A stretch of 64,000 bases of DNA from Methylonatrum sp040877625 (GCA_040877625.1 JBBDNK010000001.1:112245-176244); one strand, 5' to 3'; positions 1 to 9,328 are shown, counted from the first letter of the stretch. Program-made: numbers and translations. The notes: generated by a model from the sequence alone, not told the origin.

Positions 1-948
1 TTGGCTGTATTCCTCAAGCTGAGCCAGGAAGCGGGAGCTTTCGCCTTCCGCCTCGGCAACCACCTGCTCGCGATAACCCTCGGCCTCTTCCCGGATACGA
101 GCGGCTTCACCCTGGGCGCGCGGCAGTATCTCGTTTCGATATGCATTCGCCTGGTTGATCTTCCGCTGCTCATCCTCGCGCGCCATGATGGCGTCTTCGA
201 ACGCGGCCTGCACCTGTTCCGGCGGTTGCACGTCCTGAATATCGACACTCACGACCTGCACGCCCGTGTCGTAGCGCTCCATTGTCTGCGACACCAGATT
301 CTGCGTTTCCTGCGCGACTTCGGTGCGCCCCTCGGTCAGCACGAAGTCCATGCGGCGCTTGCCGACCACTTCGCGCAGGGCACTTTCCGACACCTGTTTC
401 AGCGTCGCGTCCGGATCACGGAAGTGGAATCGATAGGCCATGGGATCACTGACCTGATACTGCACGGCCAGACGGACATCGACGATATTTTCATCCTGCG
501 TCAGCATCAGGGCCTCTCGCGGCACCTTCTGCGAACGGTTGGCCGCAATGGTCTGATATCCGATCTCGGCCACGCGCCGCTGCTCTACATTAACCCGCTC
601 AACAGAGCCGATGGGATACGGTGGATGCCAGTGCGGGCCAGGCATGGTCGTGCGGGTATACTGGCCGAATCGCAGTTCAACGCCCCGCCAGCCTTCGTCC
701 ACGATATAGATGCCGGAAGCCAGCCAGACCACCGCGACGATGCCGGCGATGATGCCGATGCCCGCGGACCCCATGCCGGTTCCGCCACCACTGGCGCCGT
801 TGCCGCCGCCGGATGAACCCTTGCCGCCGAACAGGCCGCCAAACTTGCCACGCAGCTTCTTGACTACTTCGTCCAGATCAGGTGGCCCCTGATTTCCGGA
901 GCCTCCCCAAGGATCGCGATTCCCGCGACCGGGTTCATTCCACGACAT
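1..948 (-). CDS. hflK: HflK, membrane SPFH protein (C-terminus cut off by window edge)
   Basis: HflK forms with HflC the large inner-membrane SPFH complex that surrounds and modulates the FtsH protease. The 316 residues present start MSWNEPGRGNRDPWGG, continue with a Gly-rich linker (about 38-60), one transmembrane helix (about 61-82) and then a band-7/SPFH domain (GWRGVELRFG onward) ending in the helical, Glu/Ala-rich stretch. The start is chosen because GGAGAG lies about 6 nt upstream of the ATG. The reading frame is open to base 1, so the C-terminus and hflC lie outside. It follows hflX on the same strand, as in Escherichia coli. Identity is firm; length is incomplete. Confidence 0.95.
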   Translation of the reverse strand, partial: MSWNEPGRGNRDPWGGSGNQGPPDLDEVVKKLRGKFGGLFGGKGSSGGGNGASGGGTGMGSAGIGIIAGIVAVVWLASGIYIVDEGWRGVELRFGQYTRTTMPGPHWHPPYPIGSVERVNVEQRRVAEIGYQTIAANRSQKVPREALMLTQDENIVDVRLAVQYQVSDPMAYRFHFRDPDATLKQVSESALREVVGKRRMDFVLTEGRTEVAQETQNLVSQTMERYDTGVQVVSVDIQDVQPPEQVQAAFEDAIMAREDEQRKINQANAYRNEILPRAQGEAARIREEAEGYREQVVAEAEGESSRFLAQLEEYSQ

Positions 949-1075
949 ACAGTCTCTCCGTGCGGTTGCCTTTGTCCGGCGGGTACGACGCATTGCGGCA
1001 CACGCCGTTGACCGGCATGAAAACCGGCTCGAACGCATCGCTCTCCGGAACATGCACCAGACTATCACCGGCCAT
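935..1075 (-). CDS. possible 46-residue protein overlapping the hflK start
   Basis: A short frame begins MAGDSLVHVPESDAF and ends LYVVE, its stop codon lying 14 nt inside hflK, so it would be translationally coupled to hflK. AAGGA sits 8 nt before this ATG, a good ribosome site; an earlier in-frame ATG at 1084 is placed too close to it. I do not recognise the sequence. It has no transmembrane segment and three Pro-rich spots. It could equally be the untranslated leader of hflK; the case rests only on the ribosome site and the coupling geometry. Confidence 0.25.
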   Translation of the reverse strand: MAGDSLVHVPESDAFEPVFMPVNGVCRNASYPPDKGNRTERLYVVE

Positions 1076-1176
1076 GACCGGCATCCTTCTGGTGTCTTGA
1101 CTAACGATTCGCCCCAGGGGGCGAACGCGTAACAGGACAGTAATTGTAATGACCCTCAATACCAGGCCGCAAGGAA

Positions 1177-2532
1177 TCAGCGCAACGGCGTCGGCTGCAT
1201 TGGCGCGCGCAGCCCTTCTTTCTCATACAGACGGTCCAGATCCCGTCGCCGGACATTGACCTCGAGCAGGACATCCCCGTTGTCCGCCGTCTCTTCCTGT
1301 AATACCTCGCCAAGCTCGAACAGCCGCGACCGCAATCGCCCATCCGCGGGTGCCAACCGTACAGTACCATGGACGCGCTCGGCGCTGATCTGCTCCCGGA
1401 TCGCCTCCAGCAGCAGATCCTGGCCCTCGCCGCTAACCGAGGACATCCAGACCTCGTCAATTCCGGTGTCCGCATCCCGCACCCGTCCCGGCCGGCGACC
1501 TGCAAGATCAATCTTGTTGAACACGCGAATCCTCGGCAGCCCGGCCGCGCCGATTTCTTCAAGGACGGTTTCCACATGGCGGATGCTGTCACGCCAGTTG
1601 GGATCAGCGGCATCGACGACGTGTAGAAGCAGCTCGGATTGCGCCGCCTCTTCAAGCGTCGAACGGAACGCAGCCACAAGATGATGGGGTAGCTCGCGGA
1701 TGAAGCCGACCGTATCTGCCAGAATCACCGGCTCGGCAACCCCGGTCTCCAGCTTGCGCAAGGTGGTATCCAGGGTCGCGAACAGGCGATCGTCGGCATA
1801 GACCTGCGCCTCGGTAAGCCTGTTGAACAGTGTTGATTTGCCGGCGTTGGTATAACCGACGAGGGAAACCGTGGGCAATTGCTGCCGGCGTCGGGACTGG
1901 CGCCCCTGCTCTCGCTGCTTGCGCACCCTGGACAACCGGCGCTCAAGCTGTTTGATGCGGATACCCAACATCCGGCGATCGAGTTCCAACTGGGTTTCAC
2001 CCGGGCCCCGCAGGCCGATGCCGCCCTTCTGGCGCTCCAGGTGAGTCCAGCCCCGGACCAGCCGCGTCGACATATGGCGCAACTGCGCAAGCTCAACCTG
2101 CAGCTTGCCTTCATGGGTGCGTGCCCGTTGCGCAAAGATATCCAGAATCAGCCCAGTACGATCCAGAACACGGCAACCCACGGCCTGCTCGAGGTTACGT
2201 TCCTGGCTTGGGCTCAACGCATGGTTGAACAGCACCAGGTCCGCCTCGCCGGCGGCAATGATGGCTGCCAGCTCTTCCACCCGTCCGCGACCGATAAAGG
2301 TTCGCGAGTCCGGCCGCTGACGGCGGACAATGATGGTATCCACCACATCCGCTCCCGCGGATTCGGCCAGGGCGCCAAACTCCGCCATAGCCTCATCCAC
2401 GGATTGCGTATGGCCGTCCATATGGACGAGAACGGCCCTCTCGCCACCATTCGGCCGTTCAAAGAAATTCAGTTCGGAGGCGGTAGCCTCCCGTATATCA
2501 AGCGTTGCCAATTTCCGACCCGGGCTTCTCAC
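1177..2532 (-). CDS. hflX: GTPase HflX
   Basis: HflX is a ribosome-associated GTPase that splits stalled 70S ribosomes under stress. The protein has the HflX N-terminal domain (glycine-rich FIGRGRVEEL near 79-88, GGIGLRGPGETQLE near 170), a basic coiled-coil linker (about 190-220) and a TrmE/Era-type G domain with G1 GYTNAGKS (226-233), G3 DTVGF (273-277) and NKID (about 339). The start is uncertain: the listed GTG overlaps hfq by 35 nt, a TTG lies at 2511, and family alignment would begin near FFERPNGGERA. It sits directly after hfq, and this tandem is typical of gammaproteobacteria. Confidence 0.95.
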   Translation of the reverse strand: MRSPGRKLATLDIREATASELNFFERPNGGERAVLVHMDGHTQSVDEAMAEFGALAESAGADVVDTIIVRRQRPDSRTFIGRGRVEELAAIIAAGEADLVLFNHALSPSQERNLEQAVGCRVLDRTGLILDIFAQRARTHEGKLQVELAQLRHMSTRLVRGWTHLERQKGGIGLRGPGETQLELDRRMLGIRIKQLERRLSRVRKQREQGRQSRRRQQLPTVSLVGYTNAGKSTLFNRLTEAQVYADDRLFATLDTTLRKLETGVAEPVILADTVGFIRELPHHLVAAFRSTLEEAAQSELLLHVVDAADPNWRDSIRHVETVLEEIGAAGLPRIRVFNKIDLAGRRPGRVRDADTGIDEVWMSSVSGEGQDLLLEAIREQISAERVHGTVRLAPADGRLRSRLFELGEVLQEETADNGDVLLEVNVRRRDLDRLYEKEGLRAPMQPTPLR

Positions 2533-2755
2533 CCTCCGCCGGTGCCAGCTTTACGTTGCGAGCCGGCACGACGGTAGATATTGCGTGTTTATAGACCATT
2601 TGGCTAACCGTATTCTTCAGCAGCACCACGAACTGATCGAAAGACTCGATCTGCCCCTGCAGTTTGATACCGTTGACCAGGTAGATCGATACCGGAATCC
2701 TTTCCTTCCGCAGCGCGTTGAGAAACGGTTCCTGCAAAGACTGTCCTTTGGACAT
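2498..2755 (-). CDS. hfq: RNA chaperone Hfq
   Basis: Hfq is the hexameric Sm-like chaperone that pairs small RNAs with mRNAs. The 85-residue protein is nearly identical to the E. coli core: it starts MSKGQSLQEPFLNALRKER, carries the Sm1 stretch SIYLVNGIKLQGQIESFDQF and the Sm2 motif YKHAIS, and has a short acidic tail instead of the long E. coli C-terminus. The second ATG (2755) is chosen over the one at 2761 because GAGGGG is then 8 nt away and the N-terminus matches known Hfq. The gene lies between miaA and hflX and overlaps the start of hflX if the GTG there is used. Confidence 0.97.
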   Translation of the reverse strand: MSKGQSLQEPFLNALRKERIPVSIYLVNGIKLQGQIESFDQFVVLLKNTVSQMVYKHAISTVVPARNVKLAPAEGEKPGSEIGNA

Positions 2756-2919
2756 TTCCATGACCCCTCATAATTCTCAATTTAACTTTGTTATCCGCAG
2801 GCCCGAAACCGTCAATCCATGCTGTCCCCAGCCAACGTCTTTGGCACTGCTGCCCACGCGCAGAGTCTAGCACAGGGCAGCCCGCGAACGCCCACCATGA
2901 ACACATTGAAAAACAGCCC

Positions 2920-3879
2920 TCAATGCCCTCCTTCGGCACCATCCTGCATTAATCGTACCCGCAATGACATGTCCTTAAGCAGATCGTCGCTCTCGGGGTC
3001 AAACCAATCCAGGTCCGGCTCGGAGCGCAGCCAGGTCAGTTGCCGTTTGGCAAACTGACGGCTCGCCGATACTGCCGCTCGCACCATCTCGGCGTGGTCG
3101 AGCCGGCCATCCAGGTATTGCCAGATCTGTCGATAACCGACAGCACGCATGGACGAGTAGTTCAAATCCAGATCGCCACGCGCGCGCAGCCGTTGCACCT
3201 CGTCGATAAACCCGGACTTCAGCATGGCGAGAAACCGCTCTTCTATACGCGCATGCAGACGCGTACGTTCAGGCGGCATCAGCGCCCAGCGCACATAGTG
3301 CCAGCTTCCAGCCGACGTTTCCCGCGACGACATCAGACTGGTCATGGGGCGACCGGTCAATTCGTATACTTCCAGCGCCCGCTGGATACGTTGCGTGTCG
3401 TTCCGATGAATCCGCGCCGCAGCCTCCGAATCAACCCGCTGCAATCGCCGATGCAGCGCCCCCCACCCATGTTCCAGGGCCTGCTGAAGAAGTCGCTCCC
3501 GCAGGTCCGGATCTGCGGAGGGCAGTACCGACAGCCCCTGCATCAGGGCACGAAAATACAGCATCGTCCCACCCACCAGCAATGGCACGCGGCCCTTTTC
3601 CTGGATATCCCTGATTTCGCGCAGGGCATCGTCGCGAAAACGTGCCGCTGAATAGGTCTCGGTGGGTTCACAGATATCGATCAGGCGGTGAGGTGCGCGC
3701 GCCAGCATATCCGCTTCCGGCTTTGCGGTTCCGATGTCCATGCCGCGGTAAACCATGGCCGAATCCACGCTGACAATGTCCAGCGGAAAGCGCTGCGCCA
3801 GCTCCACGGCCACGCCGGTCTTGCCCGATGCCGTGGGCCCCATCAGGCAAATAACCGGTAGAGAATGGTCCATGGCCAT
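2920..3879 (-). CDS. miaA: tRNA dimethylallyltransferase MiaA
   Basis: MiaA transfers a dimethylallyl group to A37 of tRNAs that read UNN codons, the first step of ms2i6A formation. The 319-residue protein shows the P-loop GPTASGKT (14-21), the substrate-binding VDSAMVYRGMDIGTAKP block, and the DDALREI and RRLQRVD segments of the family. Length is normal. It starts 14 nt after the mutL stop and probably shares its transcript; hfq follows after about 165 nt. Confidence 0.96.
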   Translation of the reverse strand: MAMDHSLPVICLMGPTASGKTGVAVELAQRFPLDIVSVDSAMVYRGMDIGTAKPEADMLARAPHRLIDICEPTETYSAARFRDDALREIRDIQEKGRVPLLVGGTMLYFRALMQGLSVLPSADPDLRERLLQQALEHGWGALHRRLQRVDSEAAARIHRNDTQRIQRALEVYELTGRPMTSLMSSRETSAGSWHYVRWALMPPERTRLHARIEERFLAMLKSGFIDEVQRLRARGDLDLNYSSMRAVGYRQIWQYLDGRLDHAEMVRAAVSASRQFAKRQLTWLRSEPDLDWFDPESDDLLKDMSLRVRLMQDGAEGGH

Positions 3880-3893
3880 CCAGCGCCTGCCCT

Positions 3894-5786
3894 TTACTGG
3901 CCGCGCAGAAACAGGCGATCCAGCTCAACCATGCTGAGCTGGGTCCAGGTGGGGCGGCCGTGATTGCATTGGCCGCTGTTGGCTGTGTTTTCCATATCAC
4001 GCAACAGCGCGTTCATCTCCGGTAACGACATCTTGCGATGGGCGCGAACCGAGCCGTGGCAAGCCATGGTCGCCAGCACGTGGTTGATGGCCTCCTGAAT
4101 ACGGGCATGGTCCCCATGCCGGCCCAGGTCGGCCAGCACATCGCGCACCAGCGCGGCAACGTCCGCGCCTTGCAGCAGCACCGGTACCTGCCTGACCAGC
4201 AGTGTCTCCGGTCCTGCCCGATCCACCTCCAGTCCCAGGCCCCGGAATGCATCGCCGTACTCTTCGGCGATATCGGCTTCATGGGTAGATACTGCCAGGC
4301 TGACGGGCACCAGCAAGCTCTGCGAGGCAATACCATCGCCAGTCATGGCAGATTTCATGCGCTCGTAGACAATGCGTTCGTGGGCGGCATGCATGTCCAC
4401 CAGCACCATGCCGTGGGCATTCTGGGCAATGAGATAGACGCCGTGAACCTGTGCCAGCGCGTAGCCGAGCGGTGGCGCATCCGCTGCTGACGGGTCAGGC
4501 ACGGGCCGAGGATGGGCGCGGTCGGCAGGGGGCGCTTGACGACGGGAGCCCGCCTGCGGCCGGGCGGGCCGGGACGCTGTCGCCGGCAATTCCGGCTCCG
4601 GCGCGCTTGCGCGCTCCGCGTACAGCGCCCGCGCTTCCTCGACCGCGAAGCGCATATTCCCCTGTGCAGGCTTGTGCGCGGACGGCATGGCGGCCGTCTT
4701 CGAACGTCCGGGTGTTGCTCCCGCAGGCCTGAGCGCCGGCGCCGCGGAGCCACCGGGGATCACGGCATCGGCGGGGCGAATACGCACCAGGGCCTGATGT
4801 AGATTCCGGAACAGAAAATCGTGGATCAGCCGACCATCTCGAAAACGCACCTCGGATTTGGCCGGATGCACGTTCACGTCGACCTGGCCCGGATCCACGT
4901 CCAGATACAAGACATAGGCTGGATAGCGATCCTTGAACAGCACATCGTGGAACGCCCGCCGTATCGCATACGCGGCCATGCGGTCACGAACCATGCGCCC
5001 GTTCACGTACAGATACTGCAGATCCGGCTGGCTGCGGGAGAATGTCGGCAGACCGATCCAGCCGGACAAGCCCAGACCCGCGGCCTCCGTATCGAGCCGC
5101 AGCGCCTGCTCCACGAATTCCCGTCCAAGCAGCCGGGCCAGCCTCCGCTCCGCGCCATCCTCGTCAACACCCGGCTCGAGTTGCAGAACCTCACGATCAT
5201 TGTGTCGCAGCGTCAACGCGAAATCGAAACGGCTGAGACCCAGCCGTCGCACCAGCTCGTGAATGTGCCCGAATTCGGTTCGATCAGTACGCAGAAACTT
5301 GCGGCGCCCCGGCGTATTGAAAAACAGATCATGCACCTCCACCGAGGTACCATCCGGATGGGCCGCTGGGCATGGCTCGTCGGTAATGTGGCGTCCGTCG
5401 CTCTCGAGCTGCCAGGCCTCCGCCGCGCCGCGAACACGGGACGTGAGCACCAGGCGGGATACCGATGCGATGCTGGGCAGGGCTTCCCCCCGGAAACCCA
5501 GACTGCTCACCTTTTCAAGGTCCTGCAACGAGGCGATCTTGCTGGTGGCATGGCGTGAGAGCGCCAATGCCAGGTCCTCGGAGCGCATGCCAATGCCATT
5601 ATCACGCACCCTGATGAGCCGTTTTCCGCCAGCCTGAAGATCGATTTCGATTCGGTCGGCGCCGGCATCCAGGCTGTTCTCCATCAACTCCTTTACCACG
5701 GACGCCGGGCGCTCGACGACCTCGCCGGCGGCGATCTGGTTGATTAGCTGTTCGGGGAGCTGACGTATGCGTGGAGTGGAATCCAT
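3894..5786 (-). CDS. mutL: DNA mismatch repair protein MutL (endonuclease-type)
   Basis: MutL links mismatch recognition by MutS to strand incision. The N-terminal GHKL ATPase has ELMENSLDAGA, DNGIGM and GFRGEALPSIASV; a Pro/Ala-rich linker (about 330-430) joins the C-terminal dimerisation domain. That domain carries DMHAAHERIVYE, which fits the metal-binding DxHAx2Ex4E nuclease motif missing in E. coli MutL but present in, for example, Pseudomonas, together with ACHGSVRAHRKMS and CNHGRPTW. MutL here is therefore predicted to be a latent endonuclease. The start at MDSTPRIRQLPEQL fits the family; an upstream ATG at 5822 is possible. Confidence 0.96.
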   Translation of the reverse strand: MDSTPRIRQLPEQLINQIAAGEVVERPASVVKELMENSLDAGADRIEIDLQAGGKRLIRVRDNGIGMRSEDLALALSRHATSKIASLQDLEKVSSLGFRGEALPSIASVSRLVLTSRVRGAAEAWQLESDGRHITDEPCPAAHPDGTSVEVHDLFFNTPGRRKFLRTDRTEFGHIHELVRRLGLSRFDFALTLRHNDREVLQLEPGVDEDGAERRLARLLGREFVEQALRLDTEAAGLGLSGWIGLPTFSRSQPDLQYLYVNGRMVRDRMAAYAIRRAFHDVLFKDRYPAYVLYLDVDPGQVDVNVHPAKSEVRFRDGRLIHDFLFRNLHQALVRIRPADAVIPGGSAAPALRPAGATPGRSKTAAMPSAHKPAQGNMRFAVEEARALYAERASAPEPELPATASRPARPQAGSRRQAPPADRAHPRPVPDPSAADAPPLGYALAQVHGVYLIAQNAHGMVLVDMHAAHERIVYERMKSAMTGDGIASQSLLVPVSLAVSTHEADIAEEYGDAFRGLGLEVDRAGPETLLVRQVPVLLQGADVAALVRDVLADLGRHGDHARIQEAINHVLATMACHGSVRAHRKMSLPEMNALLRDMENTANSGQCNHGRPTWTQLSMVELDRLFLRGQ

Positions 5787-5881
5787 CGGGCCTGCATGGG
5801 GTAGCGAAAAGATGGAGGCCATTATGAGCCAATGAAGGCCCTCACTACCACCAGGGGTACCGGCGTGCAATGGGTCCGACG

Positions 5882-7153
5882 CTACGGAATCCGCAGCGTC
5901 GTCCCAACGATGATGCGATCGCCGTTGAGGTCATTGGCGCTTCGAAGTTTGCTCACACTCACCTGGTGCTGACGGGCGATGCCGCTCAGGGTGTCTCCAC
6001 GCTTCACCACATGCTCACGGCCGCCGGCGATCTGCGTACTACCCGGCATTTGCCGCTCCGCATAGGCGCTGACACCGTTTGCCATGGCGCGTGCCAGCTT
6101 CCACTGATGATCGGGGCCACGCAGCAGCCGCTCTTCAGCAGAGTTGGAAATGAAGGCCAACTCCACCAGCACGGACGGCATATCCAGGGACTGCAACACC
6201 ACAAAACCGGCACGCTCAACGTCCTTCTTGTGGATCGGGCCAACCGAAGCCATCTGCTGAAGCACATCCGACGCCAGTTCGACACTGGCCTCCAGGGTGG
6301 CGCCCCTGGAAAGGTCCACCAGCACGGAGCGCACGAGTTCATCCTTGTCCGACAGCGATACACCGCCAATCAGATCCGCTGCATTCTCCCGCTGGGCCAG
6401 CAAGCGGGCCGCCTGCGATGTCGCACCGGTCTGAGAAAGCGTATACACCGACGAACCGCGCGGACCGCCGCTCTCGACGGCGTCGGCATGGATTGAAACA
6501 AAGATGTCCGCGCGTTCGGAACGCGCCCGTTCCCGGCGTTCCGCGAGCGGCACGAACCGATCATCCTCCCGGATCAGAATCGGACGCACGCCAGGCTGCT
6601 TGTCGAGCAGATAGGCGAGTTTTCGAGCGACATCGAGCACGATATCCTTCTCGCGGGTTCCGCCGGGACCGATCGCGCCGGGATCACGGCCCCCGTGCCC
6701 GGCATCAATGGCGACGACCAGTTCCCGTCGCTGGCTGCTGCTTGCTGAGCGGACCGGTTGCTGGCGCTGTTCCGCGTCACGCAGATCTATAACCAGGCGA
6801 TGACCGAACTGGCCGTTGGGCTCCACCAGAAAACTCTGAGTGCGGACAGCGCGTTCGACATCCAGCACCATGCGCAGATCCTGGTCACCGCGCGCGCCGC
6901 TGCGTACCTGCTTCAGGACACCCTGGGCGTCCGGCGAGCCCCCGTCCGTCAACACCGCGTCGCTGATATCGACCACCACACGATCCGGCCCCGTCAGCGT
7001 AAAGACGCGATGTTCGACGGGGCCGGAGAGATCCAGCACCACCCGGGTCTCGCCGCCTTCCGCCCACACCCGCACGCTTTCCACCCGCGCCTGATCGGCC
7101 ATGGCGGAACTGGCGATAAACAGAAGAATGAGACTCCACAACACGCGGTTCAT
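5882..7153 (-). CDS. amiB: periplasmic N-acetylmuramoyl-L-alanine amidase AmiB/AmiC type
   Basis: This enzyme cuts the amide between N-acetylmuramic acid and the stem peptide to split daughter cells. A signal peptide (1-19, ending SSAMA-D) is followed by an AMIN domain (about 22-125), a zinc amidase_3 domain with DAGHGGRDPGA, TREKD, SIHAD and VELAFISN carrying the His/Glu ligands, and one LysM peptidoglycan-binding domain at the C-terminus (HVVKRGDTLSGIARQH). Position between tsaE and mutL matches E. coli amiB, and the LysM tail is also AmiB-like. A sigma70-like promoter lies about 40 nt upstream. Confidence 0.93.
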   Translation of the reverse strand: MNRVLWSLILLFIASSAMADQARVESVRVWAEGGETRVVLDLSGPVEHRVFTLTGPDRVVVDISDAVLTDGGSPDAQGVLKQVRSGARGDQDLRMVLDVERAVRTQSFLVEPNGQFGHRLVIDLRDAEQRQQPVRSASSSQRRELVVAIDAGHGGRDPGAIGPGGTREKDIVLDVARKLAYLLDKQPGVRPILIREDDRFVPLAERRERARSERADIFVSIHADAVESGGPRGSSVYTLSQTGATSQAARLLAQRENAADLIGGVSLSDKDELVRSVLVDLSRGATLEASVELASDVLQQMASVGPIHKKDVERAGFVVLQSLDMPSVLVELAFISNSAEERLLRGPDHQWKLARAMANGVSAYAERQMPGSTQIAGGREHVVKRGDTLSGIARQHQVSVSKLRSANDLNGDRIIVGTTLRIP

Positions 7154-7193
7154 TTATAGACGCCCGGGCGCTCCAATGCGGGATTTATCAAAC

Positions 7194-7221
7194 GGTATAC
7201 TGCAAACGGAGTAATTTGCAA
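7194..7221 (-). promoter_or_regulatory. candidate sigma70 promoter of amiB with overlapping inverted repeat
   Basis: Read on the minus strand, TTGCAA and TATACC are separated by 16 nt, about 40 nt before the amiB ATG. The -35 and spacer also form TGCAAA-N8-TTTGCA (7201-7220), a small inverted repeat that could be an operator. The region is AT-rich compared with its surroundings. Prediction from sequence only. Confidence 0.5.
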
Positions 7222-7342
7222 CAAAAATGTTATTGTTCGCAGCCAGATAGAACAGACATCCAGAATTGAAATCAGGAGTTAGTCGTTGATGCCGCTGCTG
7301 TTCCTGTGGTTTCGGATACAGTCGCGAAAGCTCCGGCCCGGA

Positions 7343-7813
7343 TCAGCCTGGCAGGCTTTCAAGCAACCGCGCGCCCACGTCCGACGAGGCTTCCAGCACC
7401 GCTTCACGTCCGGTGCCACGGTACGAGAGGGTGATGGAAAGGTCTGGTTCCGGCAATGCGCCGAGGCCGCGTTCCGGCCATTCGACCAGAACCAGCACGG
7501 GGCCGGAGAGCAGCTCTCGCAGGCCGATATAGTCCAGCTCACCGGCGTCCGCGAGCCGGTACAGATCCAGATGCAAACATCCGCGATCCGCCAGGTCATA
7601 CGGTTCCAGCAGCGTATAGGTCGGGCTTCGGACGATGCCAGCATGGCCAAGGGCACGCAACATCCCGCGTACCAGCGTAGTCTTGCCGGCGCCCAGATCG
7701 CCGTGCAGATAAACAATCTGCCGTGGCAGCCCCCTGCCGGCGGCGGCCAGCTCACTGCCCAGCGCCATGGTGGCCGGCTCATCTTCCAACAGCCGCTGAA
7801 CTGAAGCGGTCAT
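7343..7813 (-). CDS. tsaE: tRNA threonylcarbamoyladenosine biosynthesis ATPase TsaE
   Basis: TsaE is the ATPase partner of TsaB-TsaD in formation of t6A37 on tRNAs reading ANN codons. The 156-residue protein shows the P-loop GDLGAGKTTLVRG (about 38-50), SPTYTLLEPY and the HLDLYRL and VEWPER motifs of the YjeE family. Its start overlaps the nnr stop as ATGA (7810-7813), indicating translational coupling. About 190 nt separate it from amiB, which has a promoter of its own. Confidence 0.95.
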   Translation of the reverse strand: MTASVQRLLEDEPATMALGSELAAAGRGLPRQIVYLHGDLGAGKTTLVRGMLRALGHAGIVRSPTYTLLEPYDLADRGCLHLDLYRLADAGELDYIGLRELLSGPVLVLVEWPERGLGALPEPDLSITLSYRGTGREAVLEASSDVGARLLESLPG

Positions 7814-9291
7814 GGGTTTACAAGGGTACGGATCATGGCCGGCAGGTCGGAGGCAGCCAGCCCCCGCTCTCCGCGCGCCCTGGCAATGCGGTCACCGGCC
7901 TCCGCATGTACGCACACACCGGTTTCCGCAGCCTGCCGCGAGCCGATGCCCTGTGCCCGTAGCGCCGTAATCAGGCCGGCCAGAACATCACCGGTTCCCC
8001 CGGTCGCCAGTCCGGGATTACCGCCGGCGCAGACGGAAGGCACTGCCGCCGCTCCCGCGATCACGGTTCCCGCCCCCTTCAGGACGACAACTCCCCCGTA
8101 CCGCTTGACAATAGCGTCGGCAACGGCGAAACGGTCCGCCTGAACGTCCGTCACGGGCAGTCCCAGTAAACGAGCCGCCTCGCCGGGGTGAGGCGTCAGT
8201 ACCCAGTCATCGCGGCGCGTCGACGTTCCGTTCAGCAGGTTCAGCCCGTCGGCATCCAGCACCAGCGGCTTGCCGCTATCCAGTGCCTGCGCAAACAGCG
8301 CCCGCCCCCAGGCCGACTGGCCCAGCCCCGGCCCCAGAAGCACCACCGATGCACGCGCCAGCAGCGGTTCGATGCCGGCCGGTTCCTCGATGCCGTGGAC
8401 CATGAGCTCCGGCTGCGCCGCCAGCAAACCGCCGACATGACGTTCTCTTGTCGCCACGGAAACCAGCCCGGCTCCGGCCCGCAACGCCGACATGCCGGCC
8501 AGCAGCACGGCTCCGCCCATGCCGTGGTCGCCGCCAATCACCAGCACATGGCCGTAGTGGCCCTTGTGCCCGGTACGCCGCCGCGGCCCCAGCAGGCCAC
8601 GAACGTGCTCGTACGCTACACGCCGGGCTGCCGGCTCAATGCCCTCCGCGGCGGCATCCGGCACATCCAGGTCATCGAACCGCAAGCGTCCGACATGGCC
8701 CGGTCCTGCCCCGGTGTAGAGTCCACGCTTGAGGGCCAGGAAGGTCATGGTTGCTTCGGCTTCCACCGCAACACCCAGCACCGCACCCGTGTCTCCGTGC
8801 AGCCCGGAGGGTATATCCACGGCAAACACCGGAGACGGGGACGCATTCATGGCCAGTATCGCGTCTCGCCAGGCGCCCTCTACCGGGCGGTCCAGACCGG
8901 TACCGAACAGGGCGTCCACCAATATCGCGTCTTCGGTGTCAACATCACCGCTAAACGCGCTGCGCCGACCGCCTGTATCCAGATAGCGGTTTGCGGCCGT
9001 GGCCGCATCGCCACGCAATCGCGCTGGATCGCCGAGCTGCAATACCTCCACGTCCAGACCGTCAAGCTGCGCCAGGGCAGCGATGATATAGCCATCGCCG
9101 CCGTTGTTCCCGGTGCCGCAGAACACCCGCATTCGGCGCCGCTCCGGCCAGCTGGCTCGCAGAGTACGGTAAGCTCGCGTACCGGCGCGTTCCATCAGGG
9201 TCAATCCCGGAATTCCCAGCCGCTGGATTGCCTGCCGGTCCATCGCGGCAACCTGATCCGGTCGGTAGAGCTGAATTGGTCGCTGTTCCAT
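7810..9291 (-). CDS. nnr: bifunctional NAD(P)HX epimerase/dehydratase
   Basis: Nnr repairs hydrated NAD(P)H: the N-terminal YjeF_N domain (about 1-210, FCGTGNNGGDGYIIA and VDALFGTGLDR) epimerises R- to S-NAD(P)HX, and the C-terminal ADP-dependent dehydratase (about 220-493, GHYGHVLVIGGDHGMGGA, LTPHPGEAARLLG, GGTGDVLAG) removes water. At 493 residues it is the normal fused form. It is divergent from queG over about 70 nt and coupled to tsaE, the same order as in E. coli. Confidence 0.95.
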   Translation of the reverse strand: MEQRPIQLYRPDQVAAMDRQAIQRLGIPGLTLMERAGTRAYRTLRASWPERRRMRVFCGTGNNGGDGYIIAALAQLDGLDVEVLQLGDPARLRGDAATAANRYLDTGGRRSAFSGDVDTEDAILVDALFGTGLDRPVEGAWRDAILAMNASPSPVFAVDIPSGLHGDTGAVLGVAVEAEATMTFLALKRGLYTGAGPGHVGRLRFDDLDVPDAAAEGIEPAARRVAYEHVRGLLGPRRRTGHKGHYGHVLVIGGDHGMGGAVLLAGMSALRAGAGLVSVATRERHVGGLLAAQPELMVHGIEEPAGIEPLLARASVVLLGPGLGQSAWGRALFAQALDSGKPLVLDADGLNLLNGTSTRRDDWVLTPHPGEAARLLGLPVTDVQADRFAVADAIVKRYGGVVVLKGAGTVIAGAAAVPSVCAGGNPGLATGGTGDVLAGLITALRAQGIGSRQAAETGVCVHAEAGDRIARARGERGLAASDLPAMIRTLVNP

Positions 9292-9328
9292 GGGCCGCAG
9301 TATAGCCGAGTGAATTGGCCACTTTCAT

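Noticed and set aside
1108..1125. 8-bp perfect inverted repeat TTCGCCCC/GGGGCGAA after hflX
   Set aside because: Loop of 2 nt and no T run on either strand, so not called a terminator.
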